In this document: piece by piece, positions 1 through 6,082 of the stretch
How positions within the stretch are numbered: position 1 is the stretch's first letter
Layout: every line of letters starts with the position of its first letter
DNA from: Bifidobacteriaceae bacterium
Lineage (GTDB): Bacteria; Actinomycetota; Actinomycetes; Actinomycetales; WQXJ01
Direction of reading: 5' to 3'
Length of the DNA stretch: 12,881 bases
Assembly (NCBI GenBank): GCA_031265345.1
Contig: JAISCU010000216.1
Location: 1 to 12,881, forward strand
Notes under the pieces: generated by a model
Told to the model about the DNA's origin: nothing
Database searches by the model: none
The model's input: the letters and a program-made list of their open reading frames with translations, nothing else
Program-made: the position numbers and the translations under genes

Positions 1-54
1 ATCGTCTATCGTGACGTACAGTGCTACAGCGAGGGTGTCCAGATCGGTGTCCAT
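1..54 (-). CDS. Transposase N-terminus, cut by the left edge (IS982-like)
   Basis: Read on the minus strand from an ATG at 54-52, the frame is open to the edge and gives MDTDLDTLAVALYVTIDD. This opening closely resembles actinobacterial DDE transposases annotated as IS982 family, whose N-termini run like M-x-T-D-L-x-T-L-x-x-A-L-Y-V-x-x-D-D. An AAGGA about nine bases upstream of the ATG is a suitable ribosome binding site. Only 18 codons are visible, so neither the catalytic domain nor the intactness of the element can be judged. The family call rests on recognition of this short opening. The outer end of the element should lie to the right of position 54, before the repeats that start at 171. 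Confidence 0.62.
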   Translation of the reverse strand, partial: MDTDLDTLAVALYVTIDD

Positions 55-170
55 GAAACCTGTCCTTTTCGGTCGGGGAAGTGGCCTTTGAACAGCACAG
101 ATACTGGACACCCCCGCCCCTCGAAGTCACGCCGACACGCCGAACACCCCCTGGGAATAGGTCATCTAGT

Positions 171-207
171 CGAGGAACCGTCCCTTGACTATTCGAGGAA
201 CCGTCCC
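171..207 (+). repeat. Tandem 14-bp motif, two copies 23 bp apart
   Basis: CGAGGAACCGTCCC occurs at 171-184 and again at 194-207. The second copy is the start of the 53-bp repeat described separately. The same motif, minus the last base, opens the other 53-bp copy at 4988. The first copy looks like a truncated third copy of that repeat or a local duplication. Confidence 0.75.
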
Positions 208-246
208 CTGCTTATGGGCGATGCCGTTCGGTCGTCTGGGCGCGGA
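194..246 (+). repeat. 53-bp direct repeat, copy 1
   Basis: This 53-base segment matches 4988-5040 in the same orientation at 48 of 53 positions by eye. The long identical blocks are TGGGCGATGCCG and TCGGTCGTCTGGGCGCGGA. It lies about 100 bp past the stop of the immunity candidate, while copy 2 lies about 190 bp upstream of the toxin gene, so the pair brackets the module. In copy 2 the block TCGTCTGGGC is the right arm of a perfect 10-bp inverted repeat. The matching left arm is absent here. Confidence 0.85.
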
Positions 247-285
247 GTGCTGGGCCGACCCTCGGGCAGACGCGTAACCGGTCTG

Positions 286-323
286 GGCGACTTTTCGCCG
301 ATGGCCGGAGCCGGACGGCGGCC
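286..323 (-). terminator. Possible hairpin terminator after the immunity candidate
   Basis: Two short GC-rich stems lie 22-59 bp past the stop at 345: GGCCG/CGGCC (303-307 with 319-323) and GGCGA/TCGCC (286-290 with 295-299) around a four-base loop. There is no U-run after either stem in the minus direction, so this is only a weak candidate for the end of the toxin/immunity transcript. Confidence 0.25.
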
Positions 324-344
324 ACGCCGGTTCGGGCGGATTCC

Positions 345-1166
345 TCACATGCCGATCTGCGGGTCGGGGTCCGGCGGAGGCTCCGGGCCACGATAGACGG
401 TCGGCACCCCCAGCTCGCCCTTGTTGTACGCGTCGATCAGCCTCACCGGAACACGCTTCATGGGGGTGCGGCCCTCGAAAGCGCGCGGCCCGGTCGGCGC
501 CACCTGCCACACCGGCGAGCCGTTCCGCTCCACGAACCGGCGGCGCTCATCCAACTCCCGCTCCACCCACTTCGCCATCGCCTCCGGATCAGGCTTTTGC
601 CAGTAGTACTCCACCGAGTCGTCGAAGTAGTACTGGTACCCCTGCCCCAGGAGGCCACGAACGCTGGTGGCCGGCATGTGGGGATGCAGGGGGTCGCCGA
701 CGTCAAGTACGACCGAGCCATTATGGCTATCATCTGCGTGGCGTCCACGCCAGACCACATGGCGCGCCTGCGGTATCAGCCCCCGCTCGATGCGTCCGCA
801 ATACGCGCCCATGGCGACCTCAAGCACTTGCAGTGTCCACGACAGTTCGCGCTCCGGATGCTTCGTGTGATGGTCCAGTATGCCGTCATCCTCGGGCGGC
901 TCTGGCCTCGGGATCATCCCAAGCCATTCCTCGCCGTCAAAATCCGCCCTCGCCAGCGCCACGTACCAATGCCCCAGTGCCCGCAACGACTTGATCGAAT
1001 AGTCTAGTTCCGGGCCGTCGGTACGCACGATCACGCCGACCAGCGCCTCCAGATACCGACCAGCCAGAGCAGGCCCTCGCGGCAGACCCTCCAGGAACTC
1101 GCGATCACATTCCTCCCAAAATGCAGCCCACTCCCTACGGCTCAGGTAGCGGAACTTCTTCGACAT
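345..1166 (-). CDS. Unrecognised cytoplasmic protein, candidate immunity protein
   Basis: The product is 273 residues and I do not recognise its family. It has no signal peptide or membrane segment and is rich in W, Y and charged residues. A proline-rich tail (PEPPPDPDP) precedes the end. The start is uncertain. ATG at 1166 lies five bases after the upstream stop and has AGGGA eight bases before it. ATG at 1175, three codons earlier, overlaps that TGA stop as ATGA. Either way translation should be coupled to the toxin gene. The frame extends further up to 1286, but that stretch is antisense-like Arg-rich sequence lying inside the toxin gene. Position directly after a nuclease-ended secreted toxin suggests an intracellular immunity protein. 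That role is inferred from gene order alone. It could instead be an accessory or regulatory protein. Confidence 0.85.
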   Translation of the reverse strand: MSKKFRYLSRREWAAFWEECDREFLEGLPRGPALAGRYLEALVGVIVRTDGPELDYSIKSLRALGHWYVALARADFDGEEWLGMIPRPEPPEDDGILDHHTKHPERELSWTLQVLEVAMGAYCGRIERGLIPQARHVVWRGRHADDSHNGSVVLDVGDPLHPHMPATSVRGLLGQGYQYYFDDSVEYYWQKPDPEAMAKWVERELDERRRFVERNGSPVWQVAPTGPRAFEGRTPMKRVPVRLIDAYNKGELGVPTVYRGPEPPPDPDPQIGM

Positions 1167-1171
1167 TGGTG

Positions 1172-4100
1172 TCATCCCTGAAGGACGATTCGGTAGGGAA
1201 TCTTCGGTTCCTGGTTCAATAGCGCGAGCAGATCGGGTTCGGGGCCGACTACTCCGTCTCGACCGCCGTGGGCGAAGAAGACCCACTCGATTTGGTTGAA
1301 TCCGCGTTCGTTGATCGCGTTCGGATCGGCCCTGAGCTCAGCCATCAGGCGCCGGTCCGCCTCGACTTGGGCTTTGGCCCGCTTGGTCGCGTTGCGAATG
1401 CGACCGATCTTCAACTCATATGCGATGCCCTTGCCTGGGGTAACCGCCAGCCCGCTTTCAGGATCGATGCGGCTTCCATTGTCAATGACATCGTAATAGC
1501 GCCTCGTCCGCTCACCCTTAACCGGAGGCACGCTCTCGGCGATCGAGTCTCCCTTCTGCTTCTTGAACGGTCGAACTGCTCTGCCCCGCCACCAGGTCTC
1601 GGCGGCCTTCTCAGTATTGAATCTCTCTCCGACCCGCACCACGTCCACCGCGCCGTCCAGGATCTTCTCCACCTGCGCGGGGTCCATGCCGCGCTTGGCC
1701 CAACGGAAAACCTCGTCCATGGTGATGCCACGCTTGGAACCCAATAGACGGCTGGCGGCTCCTTCGAACAGATCGTCAAGCTCCGCGAGCCGTTCCAACT
1801 CAGTTCCGCCGGACTTGCCCGACCCGAGGCGCCGACTCTGGTTGGCGACCTTCCTTTGAGCCTTCTTGACCTCCAAAGACTTCGCTTTGTCCGGCAGGCC
1901 CTCCGCATCCTTCAGTATCTTCTTCGCGTCGTTCAGGGTGCGTTTGCCTATGCCGACGATCGAGCCGACAGCTTTGACGCCATCGCCAGCGAGCGGGAGC
2001 AGACCAGCGGCCGAGATGATCATATTGGTGATGTCGCCCTTGTTGGCAGCGACGACGAAATCCCGCACATCCGCCGCGCCGAGGACCCCGCCCGCGATCT
2101 GGCCAATCAGGAACGAGCCGGCATCCGACTCGCAGGCTCCCCATCCCCATTCGGAGGTGATATCCCCGCAGACCGCACCGAAGACGAGTTGGCTCCAATG
2201 GTTGACCGCCTCTTCCACCTCGTCGTAGAGGACCGGATCGAAGCCTGCCTCCTGCATCTCTGGCTTCGCTTCTTCGGCGTCGGTCAGCCTATCGTCATCG
2301 GTGTCGCTGTAGATGGGCTCCGTGTCATAGATGTGAACCTCAACCGTGTCACCCAGGCCATCCAAGTCAGCGTCGGCGTCGAACACTGGCGTGCCTTCGG
2401 CCACCTCGAACAGATCATCCAATCCGTCCGAGTCGCTGTCCGTACGCGACGGGTCGGCGATCATGCGGTACGCTGTGCCACGCCCGAAGGCGTGGCCGAG
2501 GGACGGCGTGTACCCCATCTCCTCTCCATCGGTCAGGCCGTCGCCGTCGGTGTCGGGGAAGTTCGGACTGGTGAAGATGACTTGCCCGGTGGAGGTGCGC
2601 ATACCACCTGACTCGGCGGTGTCCGCCAAGCCGTCGCCGTCCGTGTCCACCACGCCCGCGATCTCGTCGCGGAAGATCCCCACCAGATCGTCTGCGCTGT
2701 CCGCCAGGAAGAACCTTCCGCCCGTGCCCTCGGCGATCTCGTTCAACAGCGCCTCGTCCGTCGCCCGGCCCAGACCGACCGTGTACACCCTGATCCCACG
2801 CGACGCCGCTTGACCGGTCAGGCCCCGGTCGTAGTCGCCGACCCCGTCCGTCAGCAACACGATCGCCTGCTCGCGCAACGGCTCGTCCGGGTCCACCGCC
2901 AATATCCTGAGCGCGACCTCCATCGCGTGCGTGATGTTGGTTCCACCCGATGCCCCGACAGAGCCCAACGCGGCTCTGATCCGATCCTTGTCGTGGATCA
3001 CGTCTGATTGCATCCGCGCCGAATCGGCGAAGGTCACCAGGCCCACCCGGTCCCGGTCATCCAAAGCGTCAATCAACGCCCGAGACGCCGCCACCCGCAG
3101 CTTCGACGGGTCGTTGGACGCCATCGACCCCGACGTGTCCAGCACCAACACCAGATCCAAGTCCCGGACCGACTCGTTCAAACCCCCGCCCGAACCCAGC
3201 TCGGCGTCCCAGATCGCCTCGAACTCCGCTACGTCCACCACCACGAACGGCGAGAACTCGCTCACCTCCGCCGTGACCGTCCCCGCCGCCCAATCGACCA
3301 CCTGGCCCGCGGGCACGTCCAGCATGTCCTCTTCGGTGTCGTAGTGCAGCAGCGCCACCTCGTTCGTCGGCGTCAACCCAGACGTGTCGAACCACACCGT
3401 CAACACACCCGTCACGCCCTCCGGGGCGTCGGCCTCGACCGGCGGGGAACGCTGGCCCGGCAACCCCGTCAACCGCAGGTCGCCCGAGGGAACCAGCCTG
3501 GTCTCCAACAACCCCACCGCCAGACCAGTCGCCACCAGCTGCGCGGCCGGCTCCGCCAACTCCAACGTGATCGTGAACGTGTCCTCTCCGTCGCCGATCC
3601 CGTCCCCGTCGGTGTCGAACCGCGCCGGGTCCGCGCCCACCCGCGGCTCGACCCCATCAGGCAACCCATCACCGTCGGAATCCGCGTTCAACGGGTCGGT
3701 GCCCTGGGATACCTCGTCGCCATCGGGCGCTCCATCCCCGTCGGAGTCACTCTTCACGCCGCTGGTGCCCAACTCGACTTCGGCCAGGTTTGTCAGCCCG
3801 TCGCCATCCGGATCCTCATCTCCGTCTGGCACGCCGTCACCGTCCGTGTCGAAGTCCGTAGGCCAGCTGAGCGAACGGAACTCGTCGAGATCGGACAATC
3901 CGTCCCCGTCCGTGTCTCGGCTCAGCGGATCGCTGCCAGCCCGGATCTCTGCCACATCGGGCAGACCGTCCCCGTCAGTGTCGCCATCGCTGCCGCCCAA
4001 CGACTGCGGGGTCGGTTTCGACTCGCATGAATAGAAGGCGTTGACTCCAGGTCCTCCCACGCAGACGTCCGTGCCCGCGTCCCCGTAATGCGAGTCGTTG

Positions 4101-4798
4101 CCAGGGCCGCCGATCAGCAGATCGTCCCCGGCGTTGCCCTTGACCGAGTCCGAGCCCTCGCCCGCCACGATCCGGTCGTTCCCGTCGTCGCCCCACAAGG
4201 TGTCGGCCTTGCCGATGTCGATGATCGTGTCGTCCCCAGCGCCGCCGCGCACCGTGTCAGCGCCCGCCTCGCCGAATAGCTCATCTGCGCCGGCTTCGCC
4301 CCAGATCGTGTCGCCGCCCGCGCCACCACGGATGAAGTCAGACCCGTCGCCGCCGTAGATCGTGTCACCGCCATCGTCGCCGAACACACGGTCGTCTCCG
4401 GCCTCGGCGCGAATCGTGTCGCCACCGGCCCCGCCATAGATGACATCGTCACCGGGGCCGCCGTAGATAGTGTCCCCGCCGTCGTCCCCGTAGACCACAT
4501 CGTCCCCGGCGCCGGCCTTGATCGTGTCGCCGCCGCCACCGCCGCAGATCACATCGTCGCCGTCGGTGCCCTTCAACACCTCCCCAGCGGTCGTCCCGAA
4601 GATGGTGCAACCACGCCCCGGATCAAACGCCTCCGGTTTACCGGCCGCCAACGACGGCGACTGGGCCGGCATCAGCGTGAACGCCAACACCCCGGCCACA
4701 CCGCCAGCCAACAAGGCACTCACGGCTCGGCGGCGCTTGATAACAGGACGGCCATGACGGCCAGGACGGGAAGAATCGTGGAGGAATGGAAGTCTCAT
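1172..4798 (-). CDS. Secreted RTX/TSP3/VWA polymorphic toxin with C-terminal PD-(D/E)xK-like nuclease domain
   Basis: The product is 1208 residues. The signal peptide has a basic stretch KRRR at 21-24, a hydrophobic core at 25-43 and likely cleavage near SLAA (49-52). Next come RTX-type calcium repeats of GGxGxD form (about 68-250). TSP3-type DxDGDGxxD repeats follow (271-407). A VWA domain (about 547-715) has MIDAS residues DTSGS 554-558, T620 and D651. A second TSP3 block lies at 718-842. A Gly-rich hydrophobic region (868-952, with LLPLAGDGVK) resembles pre-toxin segments of polymorphic toxins. The last 150 residues look like a restriction-endonuclease-fold toxin: D1103 in YYDVID, ExK as E1128-L-K1130 in AYELKIG, and Q1144 in a following helix. 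ATG at 4798 has AGGAG eight bases upstream. No LPxTG anchor is seen, so release or calcium-dependent surface retention is likely. The nuclease role and antibacterial target are inferred from the motif and the neighbouring gene. Confidence 0.9.
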   Translation of the reverse strand: MRLPFLHDSSRPGRHGRPVIKRRRAVSALLAGGVAGVLAFTLMPAQSPSLAAGKPEAFDPGRGCTIFGTTAGEVLKGTDGDDVICGGGGGDTIKAGAGDDVVYGDDGGDTIYGGPGDDVIYGGAGGDTIRAEAGDDRVFGDDGGDTIYGGDGSDFIRGGAGGDTIWGEAGADELFGEAGADTVRGGAGDDTIIDIGKADTLWGDDGNDRIVAGEGSDSVKGNAGDDLLIGGPGNDSHYGDAGTDVCVGGPGVNAFYSCESKPTPQSLGGSDGDTDGDGLPDVAEIRAGSDPLSRDTDGDGLSDLDEFRSLSWPTDFDTDGDGVPDGDEDPDGDGLTNLAEVELGTSGVKSDSDGDGAPDGDEVSQGTDPLNADSDGDGLPDGVEPRVGADPARFDTDGDGIGDGEDTFTITLELAEPAAQLVATGLAVGLLETRLVPSGDLRLTGLPGQRSPPVEADAPEGVTGVLTVWFDTSGLTPTNEVALLHYDTEEDMLDVPAGQVVDWAAGTVTAEVSEFSPFVVVDVAEFEAIWDAELGSGGGLNESVRDLDLVLVLDTSGSMASNDPSKLRVAASRALIDALDDRDRVGLVTFADSARMQSDVIHDKDRIRAALGSVGASGGTNITHAMEVALRILAVDPDEPLREQAIVLLTDGVGDYDRGLTGQAASRGIRVYTVGLGRATDEALLNEIAEGTGGRFFLADSADDLVGIFRDEIAGVVDTDGDGLADTAESGGMRTSTGQVIFTSPNFPDTDGDGLTDGEEMGYTPSLGHAFGRGTAYRMIADPSRTDSDSDGLDDLFEVAEGTPVFDADADLDGLGDTVEVHIYDTEPIYSDTDDDRLTDAEEAKPEMQEAGFDPVLYDEVEEAVNHWSQLVFGAVCGDITSEWGWGACESDAGSFLIGQIAGGVLGAADVRDFVVAANKGDITNMIISAAGLLPLAGDGVKAVGSIVGIGKRTLNDAKKILKDAEGLPDKAKSLEVKKAQRKVANQSRRLGSGKSGGTELERLAELDDLFEGAASRLLGSKRGITMDEVFRWAKRGMDPAQVEKILDGAVDVVRVGERFNTEKAAETWWRGRAVRPFKKQKGDSIAESVPPVKGERTRRYYDVIDNGSRIDPESGLAVTPGKGIAYELKIGRIRNATKRAKAQVEADRRLMAELRADPNAINERGFNQIEWVFFAHGGRDGVVGPEPDLLALLNQEPKIPYRIVLQG

Positions 4799-4806
4799 CG
4801 GGGGAA

Positions 4807-4811
4807 CTCCT
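4807..4811 (-). promoter_or_regulatory. Ribosome binding site of the toxin gene
   Basis: AGGAG on the minus strand ends eight bases before the ATG at 4798. It fixes this start over later in-frame codons and keeps the positively charged stretch in front of the signal-peptide core. Confidence 0.75.
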
Positions 4812-4896
4812 GCGGGCTCGAACAGTGTGGCATGTGCAACCCGACATTGGGCGCAGACCCTCGCATTGGGCTCATGACCAGCAACTTAGCCTGCTT

Positions 4897-4925
4897 TGCC
4901 TAACTCACACAAACCCGCAGTTCAA
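4897..4925 (-). promoter_or_regulatory. Predicted promoter of the toxin/immunity operon
   Basis: On the minus strand, TTGAAC (4925-4920) and TAGGCA (4902-4897) are separated by exactly 17 bp. Transcription would start near 4890 and leave a leader of about 90 bases before the AGGAG and ATG of the toxin gene. The hexamers match housekeeping sigma promoters moderately well. No operator was recognised. Confidence 0.45.
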
Positions 4926-4980
4926 CGGCCTCGATTGACCGCCAACACGCTTAGGCTATCGACAATCCATTCGTATCAGA

Positions 4981-5040
4981 GCCCAGACGAGGAACCGTCC
5001 GCCGCTCGTGGGCGATGCCGCTCGGTCGTCTGGGCGCGGA
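4981..5040. repeat. 53-bp direct repeat, copy 2, with 10-bp inverted arms
   Basis: Positions 4988-5040 match 194-246 at 48 of 53 bases in the same orientation. Here the element is folded differently: GCCCAGACGA at 4981-4990 is exactly inverted in TCGTCTGGGC at 5026-5035, enclosing 35 bases. It sits between the regulator gene and the toxin promoter and runs directly into the 37-bp palindrome that follows. Confidence 0.85.
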
Positions 5041-5074
5041 ACCAGAGTTGGGGACGGTCCCCAACTCTGGTTCC
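5038..5074. repeat. Perfect 37-bp palindrome, possible terminator or REP-like element
   Basis: Eighteen bases (GGAACCAGAGTTGGGGAC) are followed by one central G at 5056 and then by their exact reverse complement. The stem lies 42 bp past the stop of the GntR gene and before the toxin promoter, so it could end the regulator transcript, but there is no U-run. The TTGGGGAC/GTCCCCAA core recurs in shorter form at 9249-9265 and, as TTGGGAC, at 11157 and 12251. That fits a dispersed repeat family better than a terminator alone. Confidence 0.8.
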
Positions 5075-5115
5075 CGTCGGGGTCAGTTCCCTGGGGCGGG
5101 GGTCCGTCCGCCTGG

Positions 5116-5826
5116 CTAGCTCGGGGAGTGGGCGAGGGCCGCGCGGGCGGCATCGTCCGCCTCTTGGACTATGGCACGGGCGGCTGCTTCGGCGGCGGAG
5201 GCGTCTCCTGCGGCCACGGCCGCCGCCAGGTCGACGTGCAGGCGCACCGCCGACTGGACCGCCACGGCGGGCATGAGCTCACCGGCGGTGCGGCCGCGCA
5301 GGACCGCTTCGACCGAGCGGCCGAGCGCGGCGAACATCGGATTGCCGCTGGCCCGCAGCAGGGTTCGGTGGAAGGCGGAATCCGCGGCCAGGTACTCGGG
5401 GCCGTCGGCCTGGCGGGAATGCGCCACCAGCTCGATGGAAGCCCGTGTCAATTCCGCCCAGTCGGCCGGGCTGGAGTTGGAAGCGGCCAGCGAGGCCGCC
5501 ATCGGCTCGACCGCTGATCGCAATTGCGCCAGCCAGTGGATCTGCGCCGCCAAATCCTTGGATCGCAAGCGCCAGGCGATCACGCGCGGGTCGAAGGCGT
5601 TCCAGTGGTCCGCAGGCTCGACCACCGCGCCCAGGCGGCGGCGCACCGTGACCATTCCCAGCGCTTCCAGCACACGGGTGGCTTCGCGCGCCACCGTCCG
5701 CGAGGCGTCCACGCCGGTCACCGCGTCCCCGAGGGCGACCCGCGACCCCGGCGCGTACTGCCCCTCGACTATCGCCATTCCCCAGCGATCGAGGACTTGG
5801 GCGTGGAGGGAGTCGCCATGTTCCAT
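5116..5826 (-). CDS. GntR-family (FadR/FCD type) regulator, probable gluconate repressor
   Basis: The 236-residue product has an N-terminal winged helix-turn-helix (about 5-70; recognition region DASRTVAREATRVLEALG at 40-57). An FCD ligand-binding domain follows (about 90-228). The linker motif NAFDPRVIAWRL (76-87) is common in sugar-acid regulators of this group. The FCD metal site is partly visible as D149-x3-H153 and H197, but the last His usually found near the end is not obvious (AIVQEADD instead). The gene is divergent from the gntP operon, so it most likely represses that operon and responds to gluconate or 6-phosphogluconate. That effector is inferred from context. No good Shine-Dalgarno sequence precedes the ATG, and a -10-like hexamer lies only six bases upstream, so the message may be leaderless. 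Confidence 0.88.
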   Translation of the reverse strand: MEHGDSLHAQVLDRWGMAIVEGQYAPGSRVALGDAVTGVDASRTVAREATRVLEALGMVTVRRRLGAVVEPADHWNAFDPRVIAWRLRSKDLAAQIHWLAQLRSAVEPMAASLAASNSSPADWAELTRASIELVAHSRQADGPEYLAADSAFHRTLLRASGNPMFAALGRSVEAVLRGRTAGELMPAVAVQSAVRLHVDLAAAVAAGDASAAEAAARAIVQEADDAARAALAHSPS

Positions 5827-5832
5827 CCGATA

Positions 5833-5862
5833 AGTATTCCATCAGCCCGTGTCCCACGTAAA
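5833..5862 (-). promoter_or_regulatory. Possible leaderless promoter of the GntR gene
   Basis: On the minus strand, TTTACG (5862-5857) and AATACT (5838-5833) are 18 bp apart. The -10-like box ends six bases before the ATG at 5826, which would place the first transcribed base at or next to the start codon. The hexamers are imperfect, so this is a weak call supported mainly by the missing ribosome binding site. Confidence 0.3.
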
Positions 5863-5917
5863 CCCCATGACGCCAACGCACTGCGAGCCGCATATCGCCT
5901 ACATGTCGCCCACCGAT

Positions 5918-5947
5918 TTGTCATTCATATGCCATATGGGATAGGCT
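5918..5947 (+). promoter_or_regulatory. Predicted promoter of the gntP operon
   Basis: TTGTCA (5918-5923) and TAGGCT (5942-5947) are 18 bp apart, pointing towards gntP. Transcription would begin near 5954, giving a leader of about 130 bases. The spacer is almost filled by the near-palindrome CATATG-C-CATATG, a natural place for a repressor to block RNA polymerase. Confidence 0.5.
5926..5938. promoter_or_regulatory. Candidate GntR operator
   Basis: CATATGCCATATG is a 13-bp palindrome around the central base 5932. It lies between the predicted -35 and -10 boxes. FadR-type GntR proteins bind short AT-containing palindromes of this size as dimers, and the regulator gene starts about 100 bp away. 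Assigning this site to that regulator is inference. Confidence 0.45.
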
Positions 5948-5982
5948 AACCAGGAAACGTCATCCAAGCGGGGCGAACGCCA

Positions 5983-6057
5983 ATGAAGGAAGCCAACGGG
6001 CGAGAAGGGACGGCTCCCACCGACGGGACCGACCTTCGCCAAGCGACAATGACGTGA
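5983..6057 (+). CDS. Possible 24-codon leader ORF upstream of gntP
   Basis: Inside the predicted gntP leader an ATG at 5983 opens a 24-codon frame ending in TGA at 6055-6057, 25 bases before the gntP start. The peptide is MKEANGREGTAPTDGTDLRQ followed by ATMT. It lacks a strong ribosome binding site and resembles no leader peptide I know, so it may be chance. Confidence 0.15.
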   Translation: MKEANGREGTAPTDGTDLRQATMT

Positions 6058-6082
6058 CCGCAAGACCCGAGGAAGGACACCG

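Larger units (their letters stand above)
55..344. other. Gene-free stretch between transposase start and immunity candidate
   Basis: I see no convincing gene here. The stretch should hold the outer end of the insertion element. A GGGTGTCCAG at 33-42 is matched in inverted orientation by CTGGACACCC at 104-113. It also holds the tandem CGAGGAACCGTCCC motif (171-184 and 194-207), copy 1 of the 53-bp repeat (194-246), and two small GC-rich hairpins at 286-323. The frame open from 1 to 396 on the plus strand has no start with a ribosome binding site and a protein-like composition is lacking. Confidence 0.6.

Noticed and set aside
33..113. GGGTGTCCAG / CTGGACACCC inverted pair as terminal repeats of the insertion element
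   Set aside because: The left member lies inside the transposase coding start, so the pair cannot be the two ends of the element. At most the right member lies near the outer end.
1167..1286. Upstream 40-codon extension of the immunity candidate
   Set aside because: It overlaps the nuclease domain coding sequence, is Arg/Ser-rich, and lacks a ribosome binding site, while good starts exist at 1175 and 1166.
3008..4030. 340-codon plus-strand frame opposite the toxin gene
   Set aside because: Its R/Q/V-rich periodic composition is produced by the antisense of the DxDGDG repeats.
3590..4560. Regular short repeats suggesting a CRISPR array or DNA satellite
   Set aside because: The periodicity is in frame and encodes RTX nonapeptides and TSP3 calcium loops. 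There are no identical repeats with unique spacers.
4655..4798. Twin-arginine (Tat) signal on the toxin
   Set aside because: KRRRAV contains paired arginines, but the consensus F-L-K positions are not matched and the core is strongly hydrophobic, so a Sec signal is more likely.
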